From Saprospiraceae bacterium (GTDB lineage Bacteria > Bacteroidota > Bacteroidia > Chitinophagales > Saprospiraceae), in assembly GCA_016714765.1 (NCBI GenBank), contig JADKCF010000016.1, positions 10,187-74,186 on the forward strand: a stretch of DNA of 64,000 nucleotides, in the 5' to 3' direction. The translations under genes were made by a program, and so were the position numbers. How positions within the stretch are numbered: position 1 is the stretch's first letter; every line of letters starts with the position of its first letter. The notes beneath the pieces were generated by a model. It was not told the DNA's origin and ran no database searches. It saw nothing but the letters and a program-made list of their open reading frames with translations. This document shows positions 19,202 to 29,659 of the stretch, piece by piece.

Positions 19202-20974
19202 CTATTCTATCTTAGACCACAGACGATACATACTCCATGCTGACACTACTGCCACACCTGTAGCCAGCACTGTATTGGCTATCTGTCCGTAAATAAGGTA
19301 CCCCATCCCAAACAATAAAGCATACACTCCGGCACATCCCAGAAACATCATCAGAATCTCCGACGATAGCCGTCCCGTCCTGGTATGCTCATCCGTGATG
19401 GCACCCTCATTGATCCCCTGCTGTACTACCGGCTGCCACCCCATAGCATGAGGGCGGATAGTCTTAAAAAACCTGATCAGCACTTGTCTGTCGGTTGGTT
19501 TTGTAAGCCATGCTGTGGCTAACCAGGCAATTGTTGTCACCAATACACCAGCTATGAGCTTTTCATGGTCAGCCAGTTGGTCCCCTACTACAAACTCCAT
19601 ACCCAGTGCTACTAAAAATGATACTACCATAGCCACAATCTCACACATGGCATTGATTCTCCACCAAAACCATCGTAGTATAAACAATAAGCCGGTACCT
19701 GCACCTATTTGCAATAATATGTTGAAAGCCTGAAGCGCATTGGTAAGCACTAGTGCAAACAACGCTGCAAGCACCATCAGCACTATGGTTGAAATTCTTC
19801 CTACCATCACCAGTTGGCTTTCTGATGCCTCAGGCTTCAAAAACCTCTGATATACATCATTGACTACATATGAGCTACCCCAGTTGAGGTGAGTGCTGAT
19901 AGTAGACATCAGCGCAGCGATCAATGCAGCTATGACCAGCCCCATCAATCCGGCTGGCAAATAGGACAGCATTGCTGAAAATGCCAGGTCATCTTTCACA
20001 AAACTGGGATCCATATCGGGAAAAGCAGTCTGTATGGACTCTACTGTTGGGAAAACTATCATGGACGCCAGAGCTATCAGTATCCACGGCCAGGGCCTCA
20101 GTGCGTAATGGGCTACATTAAAAAACAAGGTGGCAATAATCGCATTTTTTTCATCTTTGGCAGATAGCATTCGTTGTGCTATATACCCACCACCACCAGG
20201 CTCAGCTCCCGGGTACCATACACTCCACCACTGTACAGCAAGCGGGATGATCAGCAAAGGTACAAGGACTTCCATATTGTTTAAGTCAGGCAAAAAACTA
20301 AGCTTGGGCTGCACAGCACTGTGAGAAAGCAGCTGGCTCAAGCCTCCTATTTCCGGCATATTGACTATGTATATACTGGCCCAAACCATGCCTATCATAG
20401 CAATGATAAACTGAAAAAAATCTGTATATATCACCCCCTTAAAACCACCTATCGAAGAGTAGATAACAGTGATGACAGATACCGTCAAAACTGTTGTGAC
20501 GGGTGGCAAACCCAATAAGATACCACCTATCTTGATGCCTGCCAGCATCACCGTAGCCATAATCATTACATTGAAAAACACCCCAAGATAGATAGCCCTG
20601 AATCCCCTCAGAAATCTGGCCTGGACTCCGCTATATCTCATCTCATAAAACTCCAAATCTGTAGTGATGCCTGACCTGCGCCACAACTTAGCATATACAA
20701 ATACGGTAAGCATGCCCGTCAGCAAAAATGCCCACCAAGCCCAGTTTCCTGCCACTCCATTATTTCTTACTATATCTGTCACCAGATTGGGTGTGTCAGC
20801 CGAAAAGGTAGTAGCCACCATAGAGACTCCCAGCAACCACCACGACATACTCCGTCCACCTAAAAAAAACTCAGAACTGCTGCTACCTGCTTTTTTTGAC
20901 ACCAGGACACCTATCAGCATCGTGAGAATAAAAAACAAGGCTATAATAATCCAGTCAATATTTGATAATTGCAT
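19202..20974 (-). CDS. Sodium:solute symporter (SSS family)
   Basis: 590 residues with about 13-14 membrane helices. SSS transporters couple solute uptake to Na+. Family marks: the EFFLGGRSMSWWLLGVSMVATTFSADTPN opening region, the YSSIGGFKGVIYTDFFQF signature (about 175-192) and an AALIAALMSTISTHLNWGSSYVVNDVY segment (about 345-370) that lines the Na2 site. The substrate is not evident; a sugar, amino acid or nucleoside is possible. No neighbouring catabolic gene points to one, although the amino-sugar locus lies 4 kb away. Intact and not obviously in an operon. Confidence 0.88.
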   Translation of the reverse strand: MQLSNIDWIIIALFFILTMLIGVLVSKKAGSSSSEFFLGGRSMSWWLLGVSMVATTFSADTPNLVTDIVRNNGVAGNWAWWAFLLTGMLTVFVYAKLWRRSGITTDLEFYEMRYSGVQARFLRGFRAIYLGVFFNVMIMATVMLAGIKIGGILLGLPPVTTVLTVSVITVIYSSIGGFKGVIYTDFFQFIIAMIGMVWASIYIVNMPEIGGLSQLLSHSAVQPKLSFLPDLNNMEVLVPLLIIPLAVQWWSVWYPGAEPGGGGYIAQRMLSAKDEKNAIIATLFFNVAHYALRPWPWILIALASMIVFPTVESIQTAFPDMDPSFVKDDLAFSAMLSYLPAGLMGLVIAALIAALMSTISTHLNWGSSYVVNDVYQRFLKPEASESQLVMVGRISTIVLMVLAALFALVLTNALQAFNILLQIGAGTGLLFILRWFWWRINAMCEIVAMVVSFLVALGMEFVVGDQLADHEKLIAGVLVTTIAWLATAWLTKPTDRQVLIRFFKTIRPHAMGWQPVVQQGINEGAITDEHTRTGRLSSEILMMFLGCAGVYALLFGMGYLIYGQIANTVLATGVAVVSAWSMYRLWSKIE

Positions 20975-21119
20975 CTTGATTTTGTTTTGATGGTCTAAAG
21001 TTAATTTTTATTATTTATTTACGAAATAATTCCATCAAACTTTAATAGCTATACTCCGAAATAGTGGTGATTCTATTCAGATATTTATACAACTACTGAC
21101 CCTATAAATTCTGCTATGT

Positions 21120-23651
21120 TTAACTTCCTTCCTTTCTCAGGACCTCAAGTGGAGGGCTGCTGACGATATCCCGGCTATTGAGCATGCCGATGACAACAGT
21201 GATAGTTACTATGCCGACTATGATACCCACTACAGGCCACCATGCAATCTGATAATCAAGTTTGAGCTGGAATTTTGTAACCAAAAAACTCGATAACACC
21301 GCAATAAAAACGCCGGTACCTGCAGACAAAAATCCCAGGAAAGCATATTCCGTAGCATTTATCTTTATTATCTGCGATCTGGTGGCACCTATAGTCCTAA
21401 GCAATATACTTTCTTTTAGCCTCTGATATTTGCTAAGAAGGAGCGAGCTGATCAGCACTATCATACCAGTCAAAAGACTGAATATTGCCATAAACCTAAT
21501 CACAAAGGATACTTTTTTAAGGATGTCATTGACTGATTGGAGGATGGTCGTCAGGTCTACCACCGACACATTTGGGAACGCTTTGACCACTTCCGTTCTG
21601 TATTTGGACATAGTGGAGTTGTCCGGTGTCTTGGTGACCACCACCTGAAATTGTGGTGCTTTCTCCAGAACACCGGTAGGGAAAATAATAAAAAACCTTG
21701 TAGATAAGTTTCTGAATTCAATCTCTCTCAAACTGCCTACATAGGTCACTATTCGCGTACCTTGGACATTAAAAACTATCTCATCACCTATTTCTGCATC
21801 CATAGCATCAGCAAAGGTTGTACCCAGCGACACAAATATACTGTCTCCTTCGTTGTTGTACTTCCTTAGTTTGCCTGAGACCAGCTTTTCGTCATCTGAT
21901 ATAGTGTCTCTATAAGATACCCGGGCTTCTCTGTTGACTGCCCATCTTTCCGCCGTCATTAGGGAGTCAGCCAGCCATTGTGCCTTGGTTCTACCCTTCC
22001 AGCCATCGATTTTCATGGTGACGACAGGTACCTCCTGTATGACAGGTAGTCCAGATGCCAGTGTAAGTTTTTTCAGGTCATCCATCTGATTGGTTTCGAT
22101 ACCATATAGTATCATATTGGGCTGCTTGCCTGCATCCATCATCGAGACGTTATTAAGAAGCAGGCTTTGCAAGATCATCAGTGTAGTCAGCACCGCTGTT
22201 CCCATTCCTATAGTGACCATGATGGTTTGGGTTTGATTATCCGGTCTGAAGAGATTGGAAAGTCCCTGTCGGGTGACAAAACCAGCATTGGAAGGTATAG
22301 ATTTTCTAAGCATTGTGATGATGAGTGAAGACAAACCGCTCAATATTAAATAAGATACAATAATCCCTGCTACAAATGCCAAACTGGTCAGGAAAGATGA
22401 GGTCAACAACCATAAAAAACCAATTAATACAATACCTATGATAACCAGAATACCTGTTTTCAGGTAGTCGAATGCGCCTGAGGATGCTTCTGTTTCTACT
22501 CTCAATGTACGCAAAGGACTGATATTGCGGATACTTACCAAGGGTAGTAATGCAAATAAGGTGGTCACAGAAATCCCCAGGAAAAATCCTTCTGAAATGG
22601 CTTTGGGGGACAAGGCATTATTGACAGTAACAGGTATAAAATCCTTTAGGATGACAGGTAATGCACTCTGTATCAGCACTCCTGTCAAAACTCCCATGAT
22701 GACTCCTATCAATCCCAATGCTACAATCTGAATAAAATATACCAAAAAGGCATCCATTGGCTTCATACCCAGACATCTCAGCAGTGCTATCGAGTTGGTC
22801 TTGGACCTGACATATATCATTACACTCGAAGCCACACCTATGCACCCAAGCAACAAGGCGACTATTGCCACAAGATTGAGAAAATAATTGAGAAAACTAA
22901 AAGCTTTATTTAGATTTTCTTTTCTGGACTCCACTGTTTCAACTCTTAGCTGATCAGACTTAAAAAGGCTTTTTCTGTCTTTTTTCCATTTTTCTATATT
23001 GAATCCTTCAGGTACCTTGTAATAGTATGCGTAATTTATCAGACTTCCCGGCTGCACCAGGCCGGTACTGTCCAGCGATGTCAAATTGATATAGATAGCT
23101 GGTGCTACTGCAGATGCCATACCTACACTCCCTACTGACCCGTCCAGTTTTCCCTGGATCATAAACATCATTTTGCCTATCCGAATAGAATCACCGGACT
23201 GCAAGCCATGCTGCAGCATCAGACCTCTGTCTACCAGCGCAAACGGACCAGACCTGAAGGTCGTAGCTGCTTCGGCCGGCTCAGCCTTTATTTTACCATA
23301 AAACGGAAAATTACCTTCCAGGGCTTTGAGTCGTACAAATTGCGATTCGTCTGTTTTAGGGATGTAAGCCATAGAAAGCATCTCCATCTCCCTTGCCCTT
23401 TCGGCCGGCAAAGAGTCCAGTACTCTCAGTATACCGGCTTCAGCGGGCCTGTTGCCGGAAGCTGCAAGATCTGCCCCCAGCAAAGTAGCCGCTTCTTTGT
23501 CTATCTCATTACGGAGATTATAATTGAATGAATTGATGGCTACCAGTGCTGCCACTCCCAGGACTATAGAAGACATAAATAGCACCAGTTTGGATCGGTT
23601 TTTACGGCTATCTCTGTAAGCTGTCTGTATCAGAAAAGAAAAATTCGACAT
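21120..23651 (-). CDS. ABC transporter permease with two FtsX domains (YbbP-like)
   Basis: 843 residues starting at the ATG at 23651; a TTG nine bases further out would overlap the ATPase stop. It has one N-terminal helix, a long periplasmic domain, three helices (about 260-380), two more around 405-460 that bridge to a second MacB-type periplasmic part, and a final three-helix FtsX block (about 720-835). This ten-helix architecture belongs to the YbbP/LolC-type group. Together with the ATPase 5 bases upstream it forms a complete two-gene transporter, divergent from a TesA-like esterase, the same trio as E. coli ybbA-ybbP-tesA. Likely role: extracting a lipid or lipoprotein from the inner membrane. 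Intact. Confidence 0.85.
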   Translation of the reverse strand: MSNFSFLIQTAYRDSRKNRSKLVLFMSSIVLGVAALVAINSFNYNLRNEIDKEAATLLGADLAASGNRPAEAGILRVLDSLPAERAREMEMLSMAYIPKTDESQFVRLKALEGNFPFYGKIKAEPAEAATTFRSGPFALVDRGLMLQHGLQSGDSIRIGKMMFMIQGKLDGSVGSVGMASAVAPAIYINLTSLDSTGLVQPGSLINYAYYYKVPEGFNIEKWKKDRKSLFKSDQLRVETVESRKENLNKAFSFLNYFLNLVAIVALLLGCIGVASSVMIYVRSKTNSIALLRCLGMKPMDAFLVYFIQIVALGLIGVIMGVLTGVLIQSALPVILKDFIPVTVNNALSPKAISEGFFLGISVTTLFALLPLVSIRNISPLRTLRVETEASSGAFDYLKTGILVIIGIVLIGFLWLLTSSFLTSLAFVAGIIVSYLILSGLSSLIITMLRKSIPSNAGFVTRQGLSNLFRPDNQTQTIMVTIGMGTAVLTTLMILQSLLLNNVSMMDAGKQPNMILYGIETNQMDDLKKLTLASGLPVIQEVPVVTMKIDGWKGRTKAQWLADSLMTAERWAVNREARVSYRDTISDDEKLVSGKLRKYNNEGDSIFVSLGTTFADAMDAEIGDEIVFNVQGTRIVTYVGSLREIEFRNLSTRFFIIFPTGVLEKAPQFQVVVTKTPDNSTMSKYRTEVVKAFPNVSVVDLTTILQSVNDILKKVSFVIRFMAIFSLLTGMIVLISSLLLSKYQRLKESILLRTIGATRSQIIKINATEYAFLGFLSAGTGVFIAVLSSFLVTKFQLKLDYQIAWWPVVGIIVGIVTITVVIGMLNSRDIVSSPPLEVLRKEGS

Positions 23652-23656
23652 GTATT

Positions 23657-24358
23657 TCAATTTATAGCAGTAGCAGGATCATTTTTTAAATCAGATACAA
23701 TATGTCCTGATCTGAGCTTGATGATACGCCCGGTCCTGGATGCAAGATCCGGATTGTGCGTGACGATGATAAGTGTTGTACCATAATCTTTATTCAGGTC
23801 AAACATCAGTGACTCTACTGTAGCTCCTGTATCTCCATCCAGATTGCCTGTCGGTTCGTCTGCAAATAAAATCTTTGGTTTATTGATAAATGCTCTTGCA
23901 AGTGCCACACGTTGTTGCTCGCCACCCGAGAGCTGTGTCGGATAGTGTGTCATTCTATCTTTGAGTCCCACGCGCTCCAAGAGCCTTTCGGCTTCTGCTT
24001 CAGCACCTTTGATGCCTTGCAATTCCAGAGGAAGCATGACGTTTTCGAGAGCAGTAAGACTGGGTAACAACTGAAAATTTTGGAAAATAAATCCGATATG
24101 TTTATTCCTGAGAATGGCCCTTTGGTCTTCAGTCAACGGATTTACTACAGTTCCTAATAATGTGATTTGCCCGGATGTAGGATTGTCCAAGGCTGCACAA
24201 AGTCCCATGAGCGTAGTTTTACCGCTGCCCGAAGGTCCGGTAATCGCCACCGTTTCTCCCTCTTCTATGCTGATATTGATATCCTGAAGGACAGAAAGTT
24301 GTCTCTGACCGCTGGTATACTGCATAGAAAGTTGTTCCACTTTCAAAATTGCTGCCAT
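23657..24358 (-). CDS. ABC transporter ATPase (YbbA/LolD-type)
   Basis: 233 residues, a single nucleotide-binding domain: Walker A GPSGSGKTTL (about 40-49), Q loop FQNFQLLP, signature LSGGEQQRVALARAF (about 142-156), Walker B ILFADEPTGNLD and H loop THNPD. The LSGGEQQRVA and DEPTGNLD forms are typical of the LolD/MacB/YbbA subfamily, which powers FtsX-type permeases rather than substrate channels. It precedes the 843-residue permease by five bases, and its start lies 67 bases from the divergently transcribed esterase. Confidence 0.93.
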   Translation of the reverse strand: MAAILKVEQLSMQYTSGQRQLSVLQDINISIEEGETVAITGPSGSGKTTLMGLCAALDNPTSGQITLLGTVVNPLTEDQRAILRNKHIGFIFQNFQLLPSLTALENVMLPLELQGIKGAEAEAERLLERVGLKDRMTHYPTQLSGGEQQRVALARAFINKPKILFADEPTGNLDGDTGATVESLMFDLNKDYGTTLIIVTHNPDLASRTGRIIKLRSGHIVSDLKNDPATAIN

Positions 24359-24425
24359 ATTTTTAATTTTTTATAAACACTTTTATTTGATGAACCGTTA
24401 CATTGAAGTATATAAATATAAATCC

Positions 24426-25160
24426 ATGACAACAATACGTCCACACAACACATTTTTCGATAACATAACGACTATATTCGTATTATGTTTCATTATCGTG
24501 ATGGGTAATTCATGTAAATCAAAACAGGAATCAGGTGTACAAGTTGACAACAACACATGGAAAAACGACCAATCTGCCAAAGAGACTAACATAAGTCAGC
24601 AAAAATCTGATTTAAAGCATATTTTGTTTTTTGGGAATAGCCTCACCGCAGGGTACGGTCTGGATGAAAACCAGTCATTTCCAGCACTGATTCAACAAAG
24701 GCTTGATAGCTTGGGATTAAATTATCTTTCTATCAATGCAGGGCTTAGTGGGGAGACGAGTTCGGGTGGTAAAAACCGAATAGAATGGGTGCTGAAACAA
24801 AAAGTTGATGTATTTGTACTCGAACTCGGTGCCAATGACGTCCTCAGAGGATTGGACCTTAGTGAAACCGAAGCGAATCTGAGAGCTATTTTAGATAAAG
24901 TAAAAACTGCAAACCCCGAGGTGAAGTTCATTTTAGCTGGAATGCACGCTCCTCCCAACATGGGAAGTGATTATACTAAAAAATTTGGAGCCATCTATCC
25001 AAAACTTGCCAAAGACTATAATGCAGCTTTGATTCCATTTTTATTAGAAAATGTAGCGACGGTACCATCTCTCAATTTGGAAGATGGCAAACACCCCAAT
25101 GCTGCAGGGCAGTACATAGTCAGAGAAAATGTATGGCAAGTGCTGAAAGGACTATTGTAG
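24426..25160 (+). CDS. TesA-like SGNH-fold esterase, lipoprotein
   Basis: Secreted lipolytic or acyl-CoA-type esterase. Start chosen at the ATG at 24426 (MTTIRPHNTFF), which leaves a normal signal peptide ending at the lipobox GNSC; an upstream ATG pair at 24387 would add 13 residues. After an acidic/Gln-rich linker the SGNH blocks appear: FFGNSLTAGYGL (block I, nucleophile Ser), GLSGETSSGG (Gly), LELGANDVLRGLD (block III, Asn) and DGKHPNAAGQ (block V, Asp and His). Divergent from the YbbA/YbbP-like transporter, matching a conserved gene neighbourhood. The true substrate is not shown. Confidence 0.88.
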   Translation: MTTIRPHNTFFDNITTIFVLCFIIVMGNSCKSKQESGVQVDNNTWKNDQSAKETNISQQKSDLKHILFFGNSLTAGYGLDENQSFPALIQQRLDSLGLNYLSINAGLSGETSSGGKNRIEWVLKQKVDVFVLELGANDVLRGLDLSETEANLRAILDKVKTANPEVKFILAGMHAPPNMGSDYTKKFGAIYPKLAKDYNAALIPFLLENVATVPSLNLEDGKHPNAAGQYIVRENVWQVLKGLL

Positions 25161-25184
25161 AGTTTTATTTTCTCCTGAATTAAA

Positions 25185-26301
25185 TCAGAACTTTTTGGAG
25201 TAGGTTTTTAATACCTTCCAATGTGCGTCTGTCATGGCACCCAAATCGAACAAGGCAATGCCTGAACTCCCACCATCTCTTGACATGTGCAAGGTAAGCA
25301 TCATCACATCAGATGCCACTGAAGGTATAAAAAGACCACTGTAGACAGGTTTGGAATTCTGAAGCCTGGCTATTGCCTTTGAGTATGCTCTTTGATAAAA
25401 TCGATGTCCTTGTTGTAAAAATTGTGGTACAACATAGGTAAAAATCCATCAAGGTGCCACTTGTGCCATTCCTGTCGCACACTTTCCCAATTGGGAAAAA
25501 CTGCGGCCGTAATTTGTTTATCGTATTTTTGGCTTCAGGCACTAGCAGGTCATTGACCAGTGATGTGATACTATCTCTTCTGAACTGCATCCATTCCTGA
25601 TGGGTAGAAGGCTCTTTTAGATCAATAAGCGGATCTATACCTGATATAGCTTTGAAGGCAGCTCTGCAATGTGGTGAGTATGAATAATCGTACTGTGGAT
25701 ATTCCTTGTCCTGAAGGATATGGTATGTAGGTTGGAGCCCGTCCGCAAGAATGACATCCGGTAGCCTTACATAATCCAGATGGATACCGTCGATTTCATT
25801 TATTTGAGCCAGAGATGCTACATTTTTTGTGATAAACTCTCTCACCTCAGGATGACAAGGACAGAGAAACTTATAATAGTTTACATAAGCCGGATGTGTA
25901 TGGGCTGGTTGGCCCAATCCATTGTATGCAAACCAATCTGGATGAGCTGAAATAATCTCCTGAGCATTACAAGGCATTGTCCACATCCACGCATGAAACT
26001 CTAAGCCTAATGATTTACAGATTGGAAGAACTAAATCTGTGACATTGGCCTTCATAGGCAACTGTCCACCCTCATAGTAGGTGTCTGTCCCATTGTAGAT
26101 TTCCAATAAGAGCGCATCAATGCCAGATTCTTTGGCTTTAGTAAGTTTTCTTTTCCAATCATCTTCTTTCCAGCTGGTATTAGGACGTGCCCAAATCCAG
26201 TTTTTAGGTTTTGGAGATGATCCGAAAATATAAAAAGGATCTAATATAGTAGAACCTGCAGTCGCAATCATGAGATTTTTAATGAAAGTACGTTTTTGCA
26301 T
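25185..26301 (-). pseudogene. GHL10-type glycoside-hydrolase-like protein (DUF187 group), two frameshifts
   Basis: A signal peptide is followed by a TIM-barrel-like domain: WARPNTSWKEDDWKRKL, GIDALLLEIYNGTDTYYEG, LEFHAWMWTM, YKFLCPCHPEVREF and IDGIHLDYVRLPD (a likely catalytic Asp region). This pattern fits the glycosyl-hydrolase-like family 10, whose members act on peptidoglycan or other polysaccharides. Breaks at about 25500 and 25391 (each one base missing) change the frame; the corrected reading is AVFPNWESVRQEWHKWHLDG, then YHNFYNKDIDF, then AYSKAIARLQNSKPVYSGLF, ending HWKVLKTYSKKF at 25185. It is the last gene of the nagB-GH20-CBM9 operon, 66 bases after the CBM9-like gene. About 372 residues when rebuilt. 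Confidence 0.72.
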
Positions 26302-26367
26302 ATTTACATTTATTTATTAGCTTGCCATATCCGACCTTCATCATTGATATAAAAACATTTACGACTT

Positions 26368-27255
26368 TCACAGTATCTTTTTTTCAATGGTTTTTGCTTC
26401 TTTAATATGTGGGTTCATATCTGATTTTTGATCACCAAAAATTACTATGCCCCAGGTTTCAGGCTGATGCATAGCTACAACTCCCTGTGGTGACCAAACC
26501 CAGTTGTATTCCGCAAAAGGCTTTTTAGTTTTTGAATCTATTTTTTTCTGGTACTTCTGCTCAGTATTGTCCAGTTGCCACTGTACTCTCGAAAAATTGA
26601 CTTTCCAGGCTTCTCCATGTTTGGGTGGACCATCATGAGTATTGAGTTCTTCCAGTACAGACCATGGAATAGCCATCTCTACTGTCCACCTGTCGTCTGT
26701 ATCAGATGGAAAATTGATCGTCCCATATAATTTTACACCTTTTTTGATGTCCGTAATATTCCATGTGTCTATGGCCCTACCCTTGTCTCTGTATGGCCTG
26801 CTGAGTAATAAATCCCAGATAGTCCCTAGCGCATTGATTTCTATCTCGCCATAGTGATGGGTATCACCGTCAGGATCCAAAAAAACCTCAAAATCATTTT
26901 CATGAAAAATAACCATATCTTGTTTATCCATCGTAGCCCATAGATGCGGCTCCTTAAGCTCCGCAGCTATGTAAAGATAATTGGCATCCCAAAGCATAGC
27001 TATTTTTGTATCATACAATGGTTTTGGCTTGATGTCCCCTTCGATATCTACCAATTGACTGATCCAGGTTGCGGATTGCCAGGCTTTATCACGAATATCT
27101 CCATCTATGACCATTTTATCATCAGAATTCAATTTTTGACATACATAAAATTCTGGAGCATAAGTATAACCTTCATTTTGCTGGCAAAAGGATGAAACCG
27201 TCACTAATAAACAGCTTACATAAAAGAAGCTTCTGATTACTTTTTTCTTATTCAT
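26368..27255 (-). CDS. Secreted CBM9-like sugar-binding protein
   Basis: 295 residues, signal peptide cut near SSFCQQ. The body is a carbohydrate-binding-9-like (DOMON-related) beta-sandwich: DGDIRDKAWQSATWI, IAMLWDANYLYIAAELKEP, HENDFEVFLDPDGD (calcium and ligand loop) and WTVEMAIPWSVL. No catalytic domain, so it is expected to bind rather than cut. It lies four bases after the GH20 gene stop, so co-transcription is nearly certain. Its likely job is to hold chito-oligosaccharide or another polymer near the hydrolases; the specific ligand is an inference. Confidence 0.8.
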   Translation of the reverse strand: MNKKKVIRSFFYVSCLLVTVSSFCQQNEGYTYAPEFYVCQKLNSDDKMVIDGDIRDKAWQSATWISQLVDIEGDIKPKPLYDTKIAMLWDANYLYIAAELKEPHLWATMDKQDMVIFHENDFEVFLDPDGDTHHYGEIEINALGTIWDLLLSRPYRDKGRAIDTWNITDIKKGVKLYGTINFPSDTDDRWTVEMAIPWSVLEELNTHDGPPKHGEAWKVNFSRVQWQLDNTEQKYQKKIDSKTKKPFAEYNWVWSPQGVVAMHQPETWGIVIFGDQKSDMNPHIKEAKTIEKKIL

Positions 27256-27259
27256 TCAT

Positions 27260-29512
27260 CTAATTCACTACTACCTCATCTACAAATAACCATGCTTTAT
27301 GACCTGCTCCCTGACTGCCTTCAGGTATCATACCATAGTTGGACGCTACAAATTTTAGGTATCTGGCTTTTGCACCTTTGATATCCAAATTTATACCGGC
27401 AATTTTACTATCGGTTTTGATATCGTTTACTTTCTTTAGTGAAGTAAATGTTTTACCATCTTCAGAAGTAAATACCTCAACACTTTTGGGAAGATAAATC
27501 CATTGCCCTTCTCCTTTAAAAAATCGGAATGATATACTATTCAACTCAGAAGACTTACCAAAATCCAAAACACCACCGGCATCTAAGCCATCAAATCCCA
27601 ACCATTCCGTACCACCATATTTTTCATCACTTCCTTTTATACCATTGATGATACTTCCGGGACCATTGCCTGAGTATTGTTTGGCAGCTTCGTTTTCAAG
27701 TGTGATGGTTGCGGTAGTGCCCAAATGTTGTTCAAAAAGCAAATTAAAAGGTTTGCCCATTCTACCATTTTTCCCTGCAACAAAATTGTAATTACCTGAC
27801 TGAGCCAGTACCAACGGATTAGTCAGGTCCATCTTTTTAGTTTGTCCTTTGTCTGCAGAGTATTGTATTTCTGCTCCTTCAGGCAACACAAAACTTATGG
27901 TTACGGGTTTGCCCTCACCAGCTTTGACGACAGGCTTCAAATCATACAGATGAAAAGCCATGTTAGCCCCTTTTGCCTTCCAGTAATCATTGTGACTTAT
28001 GTACCTTGGCAAAAAAGCTGCATAATCCTTTTTCCTGCTCCAGAGTGCCTCTGACATAGCCATCCCACGTGCATATACCATGTACTCCACACCTGAATAT
28101 TCCTTGATGTATTCACTCCAGAGATTGGACTGTCCACCTAGGATATATTTTCTTTTATCTTCAGCCAGTGAATCAGGTATAGGTTCCCAACTATACACTT
28201 TATCCACCGTGGTGTAACCACCAATGGCTAATGGCTCATCCGGCGATTCAGACTGATAATGGTCAAAATAACAGTGTGTGCCGGGTGTCATGATCACATC
28301 ATGGTTTTGTCTTGCCGCTGCTATACCTCCTTCTATGCCTCTCCATGACATGACAGTCGCATTGGGAGCCAGACCACCTTCGAGTATCTCATCCCAGCCG
28401 ATGATTTGTTTGCCCTTGCTGTTGATATATTTTTCCATACGCTGTATAAAATAACTCTGTAGCCCATGTTCGTCTTTAAGGTTTTCTTTTTTGATAAGTT
28501 GCTGGCAAAAGGCGCTTCGTTTCCATGCTTCTTTAGGACATTCATCACCACCGATGTGGATATATTTACCCGGAAAAAGAGTGATGACCTCGTCGATGAC
28601 ATCTTCTAGAAACTTAAAAGTCACTTCATTGGGACAAAAGACATCCTCAAATACACCCCATTTGGTTGCAACTTCATATTTTTTATTTTCACATCCCAAC
28701 TCAGGATAAGCGGCCAAAGCTGCTTGTGCATGGCCAGGCATCTCTATCTCAGGGATGACATTGATATTTCTAGCCGTGGCATAAGCAACGATATCTTTTA
28801 CTTCTTCATGTGTATAAAATCCACCATATCTTTTGCCGTCATACTTTTGTGGTTCGTCATTGTAGTGCCCGATAAGCGTTTCTTTTCTGTAAGCTGCTAC
28901 TTCCTGAAGTTTTGGATATTTTTTGATTTCGATTCGCCATCCCTGATCTTCTGTAAGGTGCCAATGGAAATTATTAAATTTGTAATATGCCATATAGTCC
29001 AGATATTTTTTTACTTCACCGACACTAAAGAAGTGCCTGCCCACATCGAGGTGCATACCTCGATATCCGAATTTCGGACTGTCTTCTATGACCACCTGAG
29101 GCAATGGAAATCCATGGTGCGCCAATATTTGTGCAAGGCTGACCATGCCATACTGCATACCTGTCTTACCACTTGCTGAGATAATGATGCTGTCCTTTTT
29201 GATCTCCAAACGATACCCTTCCTTTTCCAGTTCAGGAAAACTCCGGTATTGAACATTGGCTTCCTTCTGAGTTACCCAAGAAACATTTTTATTATCTCCG
29301 AATAGCTGAGTGAAGTACTCAGACTTCATATCAACTGCTAAGAAAATTTTAAGCTGACTGATATCTGATGGAGTCCCTGAACTTTGTACATTGTTGGGAG
29401 CAGGAATTATGTTCAGTCCCTGATTTTTTTCTGAAAGACGCTTTGGCTTTTCCGTACAGGACACTATTACGGTCATGGCCAACCAAGTCATTAAAAAGAT
29501 TCTGATATTCAT
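27260..29512 (-). CDS. GH20 beta-N-acetylhexosaminidase, lipoprotein
   Basis: Releases terminal GlcNAc (or GalNAc) from chitin fragments and glycans. 750 residues: a lipobox (VIVSC, Cys 19), an N-terminal GH20b domain, then the GH20 barrel with YRGMHLDVGRHF (about 148-159), FHWHLTEDQGWRIEI, and the catalytic Asp-Glu pair in HIGGDECPKEAW (about 320-331), which performs substrate-assisted catalysis, plus the later WDEILEGGLAPNATVMSWRG. A C-terminal galactose-binding-type (F5/8) sandwich follows (about 600-750). Located between nagB and the CBM9 gene in one operon, so the released GlcNAc probably feeds NagB after phosphorylation. Intact. Confidence 0.95.
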   Translation of the reverse strand: MNIRIFLMTWLAMTVIVSCTEKPKRLSEKNQGLNIIPAPNNVQSSGTPSDISQLKIFLAVDMKSEYFTQLFGDNKNVSWVTQKEANVQYRSFPELEKEGYRLEIKKDSIIISASGKTGMQYGMVSLAQILAHHGFPLPQVVIEDSPKFGYRGMHLDVGRHFFSVGEVKKYLDYMAYYKFNNFHWHLTEDQGWRIEIKKYPKLQEVAAYRKETLIGHYNDEPQKYDGKRYGGFYTHEEVKDIVAYATARNINVIPEIEMPGHAQAALAAYPELGCENKKYEVATKWGVFEDVFCPNEVTFKFLEDVIDEVITLFPGKYIHIGGDECPKEAWKRSAFCQQLIKKENLKDEHGLQSYFIQRMEKYINSKGKQIIGWDEILEGGLAPNATVMSWRGIEGGIAAARQNHDVIMTPGTHCYFDHYQSESPDEPLAIGGYTTVDKVYSWEPIPDSLAEDKRKYILGGQSNLWSEYIKEYSGVEYMVYARGMAMSEALWSRKKDYAAFLPRYISHNDYWKAKGANMAFHLYDLKPVVKAGEGKPVTISFVLPEGAEIQYSADKGQTKKMDLTNPLVLAQSGNYNFVAGKNGRMGKPFNLLFEQHLGTTATITLENEAAKQYSGNGPGSIINGIKGSDEKYGGTEWLGFDGLDAGGVLDFGKSSELNSISFRFFKGEGQWIYLPKSVEVFTSEDGKTFTSLKKVNDIKTDSKIAGINLDIKGAKARYLKFVASNYGMIPEGSQGAGHKAWLFVDEVVVN

Positions 29513-29659
29513 GCTAATTCTGTTTGCATTTGGCTTTAAAGAATGAATTATTCGTAAAAATATTTAGGCGTGTTTTCACTTACCTGAATCAAAGATATGT
29601 TACATATACTAATGAGTAAAATGTTATGTGGATAAAGTGAATAAAACTATACAAAAAAA